Positions 1 to 7,026 of a stretch of 64,000 nt of DNA are shown here, one piece after another (position 1 is the stretch's first letter; each line of letters starts with the position of its first letter). The position numbers were made by a program, and so were the translations under genes. Under the pieces are notes generated by a model. That model was not told where the DNA came from. It worked only from the letters and a program-made list of their open reading frames with translations, and ran no database searches. The stretch lies in the NCBI RefSeq assembly GCF_900115205.1, contig NZ_FOYQ01000002.1, positions 806,001 to 870,000 of the forward strand, given 5' to 3'. Origin of the DNA: Robiginitalea myxolifaciens. GTDB taxonomy: Bacteria > Bacteroidota > Bacteroidia > Flavobacteriales > Flavobacteriaceae.

Positions 1-87
1 CTCATCCTGTATCAGGTGAGTATCTACATTTCCAAGGTGGTTATCCGCAGAGAGGAAAAAGCCCGAAAAAAGGCCGCTAAGGCATAA
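1..87 (+). CDS. tatC: Sec-independent protein translocase TatC, C-terminal end (partial)
   Basis: The window opens inside a gene: frame 1 stays open for 28 codons and ends with TAA at 85-87. The visible peptide begins with the end of a hydrophobic stretch and finishes with a very basic lysine/alanine-rich tail (KARKKAAKA). The assignment to TatC, the polytopic component of the twin-arginine translocase, rests on this tail and on gene order: in Flavobacteriaceae tatC is commonly followed by a CMD-family gene and lptB, as here. The fragment is too short for a domain-level call, so another membrane protein with a basic tail remains possible. Confidence 0.5.
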   Translation, partial: LILYQVSIYISKVVIRREEKARKKAAKA

Positions 88-111
88 TTAACATTAAGGA
101 CACTATATCCC

Positions 112-465
112 ATGTCAAATCCTGTCGAAGAATTCAGCGCCTATCGCGAGCGCATGAATGAGAAACTACTCGAGAGCAATAGCAAATTAATAAAGCGCAT
201 CTTTAACCTCGACACCCATGCCTATGCCCCGGGGGCCCTGGACGTTAAAACCAAGGAATTTCTCGGGTTGGTGGCTTCGGCTGTTTTACGCTGTGATGAC
301 TGTATCCGCTACCACCTGCAAACCCTTCATTCCAATGGAGCCACCAAGCAGGAGGTAATGGAGAGTCTGGGGATTGCGACCTTGGTAGGAGGAACCATTG
401 TTATTCCCCATTTGCGTCGCGCTTACGAATTCTGGGAAGCCCTGGAAGCACAAGAGGCAGGTTAA
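112..465 (+). CDS. Carboxymuconolactone decarboxylase (AhpD-like) family protein
   Basis: A 117-residue single-domain protein of the CMD/AhpD helical family. The family signature is visible as a CxxC pair (CDDC, residues about 62-65) followed three residues later by His in the YHLQ segment; in AhpD-type members this Cys pair and His form a thiol-active peroxidase or disulfide-reductase site. The protein probably acts in the cytoplasm in redox protection, but the substrate cannot be read from sequence. It starts 24 bases after the upstream stop and lies about 80 bases before lptB, so it could be cotranscribed with both. Length is normal for the family. Confidence 0.85.
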   Translation: MSNPVEEFSAYRERMNEKLLESNSKLIKRIFNLDTHAYAPGALDVKTKEFLGLVASAVLRCDDCIRYHLQTLHSNGATKQEVMESLGIATLVGGTIVIPHLRRAYEFWEALEAQEAG

Positions 466-546
466 AATCTTGTCAAATCCAATCACGGTACACCTTAAAA
501 ACTGTAGGTTTGTATCCTGGGTTCGCACTGTAAACAAAGACAATAC

Positions 547-1287
547 ATGCAATTACGCGCTGAAAATATCATGAAGTCCTACCGGGGTCGGAAGGTGGTG
601 AAGGGAATTAGCCTGGAGGTCAATCAGGGGGAAATCGTGGGGTTGTTGGGTCCAAACGGAGCCGGTAAAACCACTTCCTTTTACATGATTGTCGGATTGA
701 TCAAACCCAATGGGGGTCGCATATTCCTGGACCAAACGGAGATCACCAAATTCCCCATGTACAAGCGGGCGCAATATGGAATCGGGTACCTGGCCCAGGA
801 GGCCTCTGTTTTCCGCAAACTAAGCGTAGAAAAGAATATCCTCAGCGTACTGCAACTGACCAAGCTCAGTAAGAAAGAGCAGCATATGCGTATGGAAAGC
901 CTGTTGGAGGAATTCGGTATCGGCCATATCCGCAAAAACCGGGGCGATTTACTATCAGGAGGGGAAAGGCGACGGACCGAAATCGCACGTGCCCTGGCGA
1001 CCGATCCTAAATTTATACTTCTTGATGAACCTTTTGCGGGGGTAGATCCTGTAGCCGTAGAAGATATCCAGCGTATTGTTGCGCAGCTCAAAGAGCGGAA
1101 TATTGGAATCCTGATTACGGATCACAACGTTCAGGAAACCCTGGCGATAACCGAGCGCTCCTACCTGATGTTCGAAGGGGGCATCCTCAAATCGGGAATA
1201 CCAGAAGATCTTGCAGCAGATGAGATGGTGCGCAAGGTATACCTCGGGCAAAATTTCGAGCTGAGAAAGAAGAAATTACACTTCTAG
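547..1287 (+). CDS. lptB: LPS export ABC transporter ATP-binding protein LptB
   Basis: A 246-residue ABC ATPase that would power extraction of lipopolysaccharide from the inner membrane with LptF/LptG and pass it to the Lpt bridge. Walker A GPNGAGKT is at residues 35-42, the ABC signature LSGGE at 136-140, Walker B FILLDE at 156-161 and the H-loop His at about 193. The FAGVDP sequence after Walker B and the overall length match LptB rather than amino-acid transport relatives. The permease genes are not adjacent, which is common in Bacteroidetes. It is followed after 18 bases by the convergent pssA. Confidence 0.93.
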   Translation: MQLRAENIMKSYRGRKVVKGISLEVNQGEIVGLLGPNGAGKTTSFYMIVGLIKPNGGRIFLDQTEITKFPMYKRAQYGIGYLAQEASVFRKLSVEKNILSVLQLTKLSKKEQHMRMESLLEEFGIGHIRKNRGDLLSGGERRRTEIARALATDPKFILLDEPFAGVDPVAVEDIQRIVAQLKERNIGILITDHNVQETLAITERSYLMFEGGILKSGIPEDLAADEMVRKVYLGQNFELRKKKLHF

Positions 1288-1305
1288 AACCTTTTTATCA
1301 GCAGT

Positions 1306-2061
1306 TTACTGACTTTCGTCTCCCTTGGATTTAGGTGTCCCCAGGGAGAAGAGAATATACGCCAGGATAACCAGGGGGATCCCCAAATACTTCAGGGTAA
1401 GGATGAGCACGGCAGCCACAATCAGAAAGATGTATTTCAAGCCGTTCTCTTTGAAAGACCACCCGCGAAACTTTAACGCAAACAAGGCAATCGGGGCATT
1501 GAGCAGCCAGGCAGAAAGCAGGGTCAATCCCACCAGTAACCAGGTATTGAGCAGTAGTCCGTTAATGGCCTCACTCCCATTGTACATCAGAATCAGGGGA
1601 AGGGAAATAATCATCAGCGCATTGGCTGGTGTTGGCAGCCCGATAAAGCTATCTACCTGATTCTCATCGATATTAAAACGGGCCAGACGCCAGGCCGAGG
1701 CCAGGGTTATTCCCAGCCCCAAGAAAGGGAACCAGGCATCCATAAAATGCTCGCGTCCGAGGGCATCCAGAAAAAAACTGCCGGAGTTCCACCCGCCAAA
1801 GACCGACATTCCCAATAACTGACACATGACCAGCCCAGGGACCAGCCCACTGGTAATCAGGTCTGCAAGGGAGTCTAATTGTACTCCCAATTCGGATTGC
1901 ACCCCGAGTAATCGGGCTAAAAGTCCGTCCAGGAAATCGCAAACAACGCCGAGGATAAAGAATATCGCGGCCCATTCCAGGCGCCCCAATACGGCAAAAA
2001 CAGCCGCAATAGAACCAAAGAACAGGTTCAGGAGGGTTATGAGATTGGGTAGGTGTTTCAT
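1306..2061 (-). CDS. pssA: CDP-diacylglycerol-serine O-phosphatidyltransferase PssA
   Basis: A 251-residue integral membrane protein of the CDP-alcohol phosphatidyltransferase family. The complete family motif is present at residues 42-67: D42, D45-G46, A49-R50, G59, D63 and D67, the residues that bind the divalent metals and the CDP moiety. Hydrophobic helices surround the motif and continue to the C-terminus. The expected reaction joins serine to CDP-diacylglycerol, the first step to phosphatidylethanolamine. Length and the start MKHLPN fit Bacteroidetes PssA. A related enzyme such as PgsA is the alternative, but the N-terminal position of the motif favours type II PssA. Confidence 0.88.
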   Translation of the reverse strand: MKHLPNLITLLNLFFGSIAAVFAVLGRLEWAAIFFILGVVCDFLDGLLARLLGVQSELGVQLDSLADLITSGLVPGLVMCQLLGMSVFGGWNSGSFFLDALGREHFMDAWFPFLGLGITLASAWRLARFNIDENQVDSFIGLPTPANALMIISLPLILMYNGSEAINGLLLNTWLLVGLTLLSAWLLNAPIALFALKFRGWSFKENGLKYIFLIVAAVLILTLKYLGIPLVILAYILFSLGTPKSKGDESQ

Positions 2062-2158
2062 ACGGTATGAAAATACAAACTTTCACCCGATTCAAGTTTG
2101 GTAAATATTTTTCATCTTTGTGAAGCCCTCGAAAACCACCCTATATTTCCCTCATTAC

Positions 2159-3337
2159 ATGAAGCAGTATTTGCTCGTTTTACTTTTGTCTTTCACGGGC
2201 ATGTTATCCACGATATGTGCCCAGGACATCCAACTCGGGCCGGAATCGCGAATCAGCGTGCTCACCTGTGGTCCCGGAAGTGATCTATACTCCAAATTCG
2301 GTCATACGGCATTCCGTGTTCAGGATCCTGCACTGGGCCTGGACTGGGTATACAATTACGGCACCTTCGACTTTGACCAGCCAAATTTCTATCTCAAATT
2401 TGCAAGGGGCCAGCTCGACTATGCCTTAAGCCGTCAGCAATTCCCCAACTTCCTTTATGTCTATCAACTGGAAAGCCGTTGGGTACGAGAGCAATGGTTA
2501 GACCTGCAGCCTGCCGAGCGCCAGGAAGTCTTCGAATTTTTAGAGGAAAATTATCGCCCTCAAAACCGGTTCTACAAATACAGTTTCCTCCGGGAAAATT
2601 GCGCAACCAAGATTCCCGATATCCTGCAGCAAAGCCTCAGCGGGGAACTGCAAATAGCATCCGACGAGGAAAGGCTGGACAAGACATTCCGTGATCTGAT
2701 TCAATCGAACCTGCATACCAACAGTTGGTCGTCCTTTGGTATTGATCTGGCACTGGGTGCCCGGATCGATCGGGGCGCTACCGCTAAAGAGCGGCAATTC
2801 CTCCCAGAATATGTAATGGAGCAACTGACCGGGGCCGTGTATAATGGAAAGCCGCTAATCGCTTATGATAGGGTAGTTCTGGATCTGGAATCCCCCGATA
2901 CACTACTATATTTTACGGCCACCCCGCTTTTTTGGTTACTGGTACTACTCATACTGACCATTGCCATTACCTGGATCGACTTCAAAAACAAAAGCCGGAG
3001 CAGGCTAATGGATGGGGTACTCTTCCTCCTTACGGGATTGGCCGGACTGTTTTTATTCTTTCTATGGTTCCTGACGGACCATCAGGATACGGTCTGGAAC
3101 GCTAACCTGCTTTGGGCTTTTCCGGCTAACCTCCTGCTGGGATACCTGCTTTTGGTCCGGGCTGAGGCCCCGGCCTGGGTTCCTAATTACCTTAAAGGTT
3201 TAGCGGCTGCCATCGGGGTTTGCGCCTTGCTTTGGCTGTTCGGTATTCAGGTATTCTCCCCTCTGGTACTGGTGATTTGGCTCACCTTGTTCCTGCGTAT
3301 TGCCTTCCTGCTCCATCACTATACTTCCCGAAATTGA
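2159..3337 (+). CDS. DUF4105 domain-containing membrane protein
   Basis: A 392-residue protein starting at ATG 2159, chosen because it gives a clean signal peptide (MKQYLLVLLLS, cleavage after CAQ); a GTG at 2120 is in frame but only adds a non-signal leader. Residues about 30-220 match the DUF4105 (Lnb N-terminal periplasmic) pattern, with the characteristic CGPGSDLYSKFGHTAFRV and YNYGTFDF segments and a later NCATKI. The last 140 residues form about five membrane helices, so the DUF4105 domain sits in the periplasm on a membrane anchor. Function is unknown; the conserved Cys, His and Asn residues resemble a papain-like peptidase or amidase site, which is inference. The stop overlaps the start of the next gene. 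Confidence 0.82.
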   Translation: MKQYLLVLLLSFTGMLSTICAQDIQLGPESRISVLTCGPGSDLYSKFGHTAFRVQDPALGLDWVYNYGTFDFDQPNFYLKFARGQLDYALSRQQFPNFLYVYQLESRWVREQWLDLQPAERQEVFEFLEENYRPQNRFYKYSFLRENCATKIPDILQQSLSGELQIASDEERLDKTFRDLIQSNLHTNSWSSFGIDLALGARIDRGATAKERQFLPEYVMEQLTGAVYNGKPLIAYDRVVLDLESPDTLLYFTATPLFWLLVLLILTIAITWIDFKNKSRSRLMDGVLFLLTGLAGLFLFFLWFLTDHQDTVWNANLLWAFPANLLLGYLLLVRAEAPAWVPNYLKGLAAAIGVCALLWLFGIQVFSPLVLVIWLTLFLRIAFLLHHYTSRN

Positions 3338-5229
3338 ATTTACTGAGTGCGGAAAACCTGAGTAAATCCTATGGGGAACGCCAACTGTTCTCAGGCCTGA
3401 ATATTGGGGTTAATCAGGGGCAAAAAATCGGCTTGATCGCCCGAAATGGAAGCGGTAAATCTACCCTTTTACATATTCTGGCCGGCCGGGATTCCGCCGA
3501 TACCGGTCAGGTAGTCTACCGGAAAGGCTTGCGTTTGTCCTACCTGGAACAGGAGCCGCAATTAGATCCTGAATTGACCATCGGCCAAACACTCTTCGCT
3601 TCGGATCACCCAGCGTTGAAGGTTCTGGAAGCCTATGAAAAAGCGCTGCAGCATCCTGAAGACACCAAGGCCTATCAGCGGGCCTTTGATGCCATGGAAC
3701 GAGCTGGAGCCTGGGATTTGGAAACGCGATTTAGCCAAATCCTCTCGCGACTGCAATTGCACGATCAATCTCAGAAAGTCGCCGTACTGTCCGGAGGTCA
3801 AAAAAGGAGACTCGCCCTGGCCCACGCCTTGCTCGAAGATCCTGATCTCCTACTCCTCGACGAACCGACCAACCATCTGGATCTGGAAATGATCGAATGG
3901 CTGGAGTCTTATTTTGAGAATCAGCCTATAGCCCTGCTCATGGTTACCCACGATCGCTACTTCCTCGATAGAGTCTGCACCGAAATCCTGGAGTTGGAGG
4001 GAAATGGCCTGCACACCTATCCTGGTAATTACAGGGATTATCTGAGCGAAAAGGAGGCGCGTCAGGCAGTAGCAGCGACCACCCAACGTAAAACGCGCTC
4101 GCTCTACCTCAAAGAACTGGAATGGATGCGACGCCAACCCAAGGCAAGGACAACCAAATCCCGGGCCCGGATTGAGGATTTCCACGAACTCAAAAAAAAG
4201 GCGCTCAGTCGCGTTCAAAACCGGGAATTAGAATTGGAAATCAACATGGAGCGTCTGGGTTCCAAGGTTGTGGAATTCCATAATGTAGGTCTTGCCTTTG
4301 GGGACAAAGTGCTTTTTGAACACTTCAGTTACAACTTTCAGCGCGGGGAACGCGTTGGGCTCATAGGCCCCAATGGAAGCGGAAAAAGTAGTTTCCTGAA
4401 CCTGGTCACCGGGGCCTTGGAACCCGGAAAAGGTAAAGTAGTCCGAGGGGAAACGGTTCAGTTCGGATACTACACCCAGCAGCGACCAAGTGTTGCCCCC
4501 GGACGTCGGGTGATAGACATTATCCGGGATTTCGGGGATTATATCCCCTTAAAAAAGGGCAGGGAACTCAGCGCCCAGCAATTACTGGAACGCTTTCTCT
4601 TTGATCGCAAACAACAGTACGATTATGTGGAAAAACTCAGTGGGGGCGAACTTAAGCGCTTAATGCTGTGCACGGTACTTATCGGAAATCCGAACTTCCT
4701 GATCCTGGATGAGCCGACTAATGACCTGGATATCGTTACCCTCGGGGTTCTGGAATCATTTCTGATGGACTTTCCGGGCACCCTGCTCATTGTTTCGCAC
4801 GATCGTTATTTCATGGACAAGATCACGGATCACCTTTTTGTCTTTGATGGCCTGGGAGGTATTCGGGATTTCCCTGGAAATTACAGCGATTACAGGGCTA
4901 CCGGCTTCCCGGAAAATTCCGGCGAAGTTCAAGACAGTAAGCCTGCATCGGAAACAACTGCTTCAAATTCCGGGGCAACCGACAGCAAGCAGTCAACCGG
5001 GGCGCGAAAGGGTAAGCGTAATTATGCCCAGCAACGCGAATATCAGGAGCTGGAAAAAGAAATTGCCAGCCTGGAGGCACGGAAACTGGAAATCGAAAAG
5101 GGATTTGCCTATCCGGATATCGACGGGGGCACTATGGATGCCTTGTCCGTAGAAATGTCTGCACTGATCGCGGATTTGGAATCAAAGACCGAACGCTGGT
5201 TTGAATTGGCAGCCATCGAGGAAGGATGA
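3334..5229 (+). CDS. ABC-F family ATPase (Uup-like)
   Basis: A 631-residue protein with two tandem ABC ATPase domains and no membrane segments. First Walker A NGSGKST lies near residue 38-44 with signature LSGGQ and Walker B LLLLDEP; the second set is GPNGSGKSS, LSGGE and FLILDEP. The C-terminal 100 residues are charged and contain a predicted coiled coil after a Ser/Thr/Lys-rich linker, as in Uup. ABC-F proteins act on ribosomes. I place the start at TTG 3334, whose last bases overlap the upstream TGA stop (TTGA), giving MNLLSAENLSKSYG, the normal family N-terminus; upstream in-frame starts lie inside the DUF4105 gene. It overlaps the next gene by ATGA. Confidence 0.9.
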   Translation: MNLLSAENLSKSYGERQLFSGLNIGVNQGQKIGLIARNGSGKSTLLHILAGRDSADTGQVVYRKGLRLSYLEQEPQLDPELTIGQTLFASDHPALKVLEAYEKALQHPEDTKAYQRAFDAMERAGAWDLETRFSQILSRLQLHDQSQKVAVLSGGQKRRLALAHALLEDPDLLLLDEPTNHLDLEMIEWLESYFENQPIALLMVTHDRYFLDRVCTEILELEGNGLHTYPGNYRDYLSEKEARQAVAATTQRKTRSLYLKELEWMRRQPKARTTKSRARIEDFHELKKKALSRVQNRELELEINMERLGSKVVEFHNVGLAFGDKVLFEHFSYNFQRGERVGLIGPNGSGKSSFLNLVTGALEPGKGKVVRGETVQFGYYTQQRPSVAPGRRVIDIIRDFGDYIPLKKGRELSAQQLLERFLFDRKQQYDYVEKLSGGELKRLMLCTVLIGNPNFLILDEPTNDLDIVTLGVLESFLMDFPGTLLIVSHDRYFMDKITDHLFVFDGLGGIRDFPGNYSDYRATGFPENSGEVQDSKPASETTASNSGATDSKQSTGARKGKRNYAQQREYQELEKEIASLEARKLEIEKGFAYPDIDGGTMDALSVEMSALIADLESKTERWFELAAIEEG

Positions 5230-5663
5230 AAGCAGGCCTAAGCATAGTACCGGAGGCCTGGAGAAGATTCTCATTTAATCTCAGGGCAAAAAACAGGCAC
5301 GGCACCCATTCCCCATTCATCTATGAATTCCTGGATAAGTCGCTTTACGCCGGACCCCGAACCGGTAATCCTGAGTTGCGTTTAAAACAAGCCGCCGAAC
5401 CCTATTTTACATCTCTGGGCCACACGTTCCTGAACTGGGAAGATTCCGCGACGCAACTTAAAGCATGGCTGGAGGATCAGCAGATGCAGCGGGAAAAGGT
5501 TGTCCTTTACTGGGATGGGATTCGATCCTCTTCGGAGAACTATGAGGATTGGAAGGAAATCCAGGCGCATCCCAATATTGGACAAATTCTGGAAACCTAT
5601 GGGGCGGCATTGCTCTTTTTCCGCACCAACCAGGTCCGGGAACATTTTAAAATACGTTTATAA
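5226..5663 (+). CDS. Shortened SAM-methyltransferase-like protein, catalytic core missing
   Basis: A 145-residue protein whose ATG overlaps the stop of the ABC-F gene. The N-terminus has the AKNRHGTHSPFIYEFLDKSLY motif seen at the start of a Bacteroidetes family of class I methyltransferases, and the C-terminus (WKEIQAHPNIGQ, FFRTNQVREHFKIRL) resembles the end of the same family. The family members I recall are roughly 220-250 residues with a Rossmann fold and a GxGxG-type SAM loop in between; no such segment exists here, about 100 residues being absent. The frame is intact and well adapted, so it is either a shortened but retained protein or an early pseudogene. The family assignment is from memory of the motif. 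Confidence 0.6.
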   Translation: MKAGLSIVPEAWRRFSFNLRAKNRHGTHSPFIYEFLDKSLYAGPRTGNPELRLKQAAEPYFTSLGHTFLNWEDSATQLKAWLEDQQMQREKVVLYWDGIRSSSENYEDWKEIQAHPNIGQILETYGAALLFFRTNQVREHFKIRL

Positions 5664-5680
5664 TCGCTATTTTCGGGAGG

Positions 5681-5857
5681 ATGGAGCAAGGCATTTATTA
5701 CATACTCGCAGGACTGTTATTTGTTTACCTCGTTATTGGTATTTATAACCGTAGAAAAGGTAAACAGCGTAGGAATCGCAATTTTATGGAAGGACGCCGT
5801 TACCGGGATCGCAAGGAAACCGGGAATCACCAAAAATCGGACGACTCCAAGGAATAG
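5681..5857 (+). CDS. Small single-pass membrane protein, 58 residues
   Basis: ATG at 5681 opens a 58-codon frame ending TAG at 5855-5857. The product has one hydrophobic helix (residues about 5-22, IYYILAGLLFVYLVIGIY) followed by a strongly basic cytoplasmic tail (NRRKGKQRRNRNFMEGRRYRDRK) and a short acidic end. A purine-rich GGGAGG lies immediately upstream. It sits 17 bases after the previous stop and 3 bases before the adenosyltransferase start, so it belongs to the same operon. Function is unknown. The helix plus basic tail suggest a membrane-anchored protein facing the cytoplasm. Confidence 0.7.
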   Translation: MEQGIYYILAGLLFVYLVIGIYNRRKGKQRRNRNFMEGRRYRDRKETGNHQKSDDSKE

Positions 5858-5860
5858 GCT

Positions 5861-6439
5861 ATGAAAATATACACCAAGACCGGGGATGCCGGAACCACCG
5901 CCCTTTTTGGGGGTACCCGGGTACCCAAACACCACATTCGTATCCAGAGCTATGGTACGGTCGACGAATTAAACTCCTGGATTGGACTGCTCTATGACCA
6001 GATTGAATCCGATTTACTGCGCAAAGAATTAGAGCGTATTCAGGACCGACTCTTTACTCTGGGATCCCAATTGGCCACTGAACCTGCAAAAGCAGATAAA
6101 TTAAGCGCTCGCAGGGCAAATCCCTTACCGGAAGTAACGCCATCGGACATCCTTGCCCTGGAGGAAGCCATGGATCGGATGGATGCCAGCCTGGAGCCCA
6201 TGACGCATTTTATCCTTCCCGGTGGGCATCCCATAGTAAGTCAGTGCCATGTTGCCCGAACGGTCTGTCGCCGGGCGGAGCGCATGAGTACCCTACTCAA
6301 TGAGCAGGAACCTATTCCGGAAGCCGTACTCAAATACCTCAACAGGCTTTCCGATTACCTCTTTATTCTGGCACGAAAGTTGACCGCTGATCTCGGAGTG
6401 GTTGAAAGAAAGTGGATGCCAGACGCCAATCAGGAATAA
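5861..6439 (+). CDS. Cob(I)yrinic acid a,c-diamide adenosyltransferase (PduO type)
   Basis: A 192-residue ATP:corrinoid adenosyltransferase of the PduO/MMAB family, which transfers the adenosyl group of ATP to reduced cobalamin. The N-terminal ATP-binding signature (YTKTGDAGTTALFGG, residues 4-18) is intact, followed by the YGTVDELNSWIG helix; the C-terminal half carries ILPGGHPIVSQCHVART and CRRAER, the corrinoid-site region. Product would serve B12-dependent enzymes such as methylmalonyl-CoA mutase; the mutase partner gene meaB is at 32326-33309 in this window. No cobalamin riboswitch is visible upstream because the gene is embedded in an operon. Confidence 0.92.
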   Translation: MKIYTKTGDAGTTALFGGTRVPKHHIRIQSYGTVDELNSWIGLLYDQIESDLLRKELERIQDRLFTLGSQLATEPAKADKLSARRANPLPEVTPSDILALEEAMDRMDASLEPMTHFILPGGHPIVSQCHVARTVCRRAERMSTLLNEQEPIPEAVLKYLNRLSDYLFILARKLTADLGVVERKWMPDANQE

Positions 6440-6468
6440 ATCCGCAATTTCATCGTTCTAGATTTGCT

Positions 6469-6525
6469 TAAACGGCAATAATTTCGTTAATCTCTCAAAA
6501 AGATTCTGTATTTCTTTGCCGTTTA
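6469..6525 (+). repeat. 10-bp perfect inverted repeat upstream of the DUF2795 gene
   Basis: TAAACGGCAA at 6469-6478 is matched by its exact reverse complement TTGCCGTTTA at 6516-6525, with 37 bases between. The downstream arm overlaps the TTTG -33 element of the promoter at 6515-6544. It could be an operator, a weak hairpin ending the upstream operon (there is no T-run), or chance. Confidence 0.5.
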
Positions 6526-6544
6526 CGCTTAAAATTTATTTTTG
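6515..6544 (+). promoter_or_regulatory. Bacteroidetes-type promoter for the DUF2795 gene
   Basis: TTTG at 6515-6518 and TATTTTTG at 6537-6544, separated by 18 bases, match the flavobacterial -33 TTTG / -7 TAnnTTTG promoter. The start codon is 27 bases downstream of the -7 box. Confidence 0.6.
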
Positions 6545-6570
6545 CAAAAATTTAAATACCATCTGCTAAC

Positions 6571-6795
6571 ATGTATTGGACATTAGAACTTGCATCCTAT
6601 TTGAGTGACGCCCCCTGGCCTGCCACCAAGGATGAACTGATCGATTATGCGATCCGGACGGGAGCCCCGCTTGAGGTTGTGGAGAATTTACAATCCATGG
6701 AAGAAGAAGGCGGAGAAATTTACGAATCCATCGAAGAGATCTGGCCGGATTATCCTACGGAAGAGGATTACCTCTGGAATGAGGATGAATACTAA
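6571..6795 (+). CDS. DUF2795 domain-containing protein
   Basis: A 74-residue acidic protein starting MYWTLELASYLSDAPWPATKDELIDYAIRTG. The hydrophobic helix plus APWPATKDELIDYA pattern is that of the DUF2795 family, small winged-helix-like proteins that are near universal in Flavobacteriaceae. The C-terminus is strongly acidic (EDYLWNEDEY). Function is unknown; the fold suggests nucleic acid or protein binding but the negative charge argues against simple DNA binding. It has its own promoter and a strong terminator, so it is a single-gene unit that may be highly expressed. Confidence 0.8.
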   Translation: MYWTLELASYLSDAPWPATKDELIDYAIRTGAPLEVVENLQSMEEEGGEIYESIEEIWPDYPTEEDYLWNEDEY

Positions 6796-6816
6796 TTCCC
6801 TGGCCAATAAAGCCCC

Positions 6817-6844
6817 AAAAAGTCTCTTCGGAGGCTTTTTTTTT
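6817..6844 (+). terminator. Rho-independent terminator with cUUCGg loop
   Basis: AAAAAGTCTC, loop TTCG, GAGGCTTTTT followed by more T: a stem with one G-T wobble, closed by the very stable cUUCGg tetraloop and trailed by nine T residues. It lies 21 bases after the DUF2795 stop. Confidence 0.85.
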
Positions 6845-6977
6845 ATGTAATTTTGACAGGCTTTTGCCAAATTTTAAGGGGTTGTCAGCCTTGGAATACC
6901 TTTTGTTGTATTGGGAATAACCTTTTAAAACAAACAGGGCGCGCAGCAATACCGCCGTCCACCTGAAACGATTCGAA

Positions 6978-7009
6978 AATTCCACCTGTCAAAGCGGATC
7001 CGTGGAATT
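6978..7009 (+). repeat. Inverted repeat in the secA leader
   Basis: AATTCCAC at 6978-6985 and GTGGAATT at 7002-7009 form 8-bp arms around a 16-base loop, 17 bases before the secA start codon. In RNA it would place a hairpin next to the ribosome entry site. Elsewhere in the 6845-7026 leader there is a direct repeat of GGAATA(A)CCTTTT near 6893 and 6918. Confidence 0.45.
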
Positions 7010-7026
7010 CCAAAATATACACTTAT

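Noticed and set aside
2097-2120. TTTG and CATCTTTG upstream of the DUF4105 gene as a full promoter
   Set aside because: The spacer is only 12 bases, too short for the known flavobacterial promoter.
3220-3333. An upstream start for the ABC-F gene inside the DUF4105 gene
   Set aside because: It would add 38 residues unlike any ABC-F N-terminus; TTG 3334 fits the family.
5500-5748. An overlapping plus-strand frame spanning the end of the shortened methyltransferase gene as evidence of a frameshift
   Set aside because: The alternative frame has no methyltransferase motif; the gene is shortened internally, not frameshifted.
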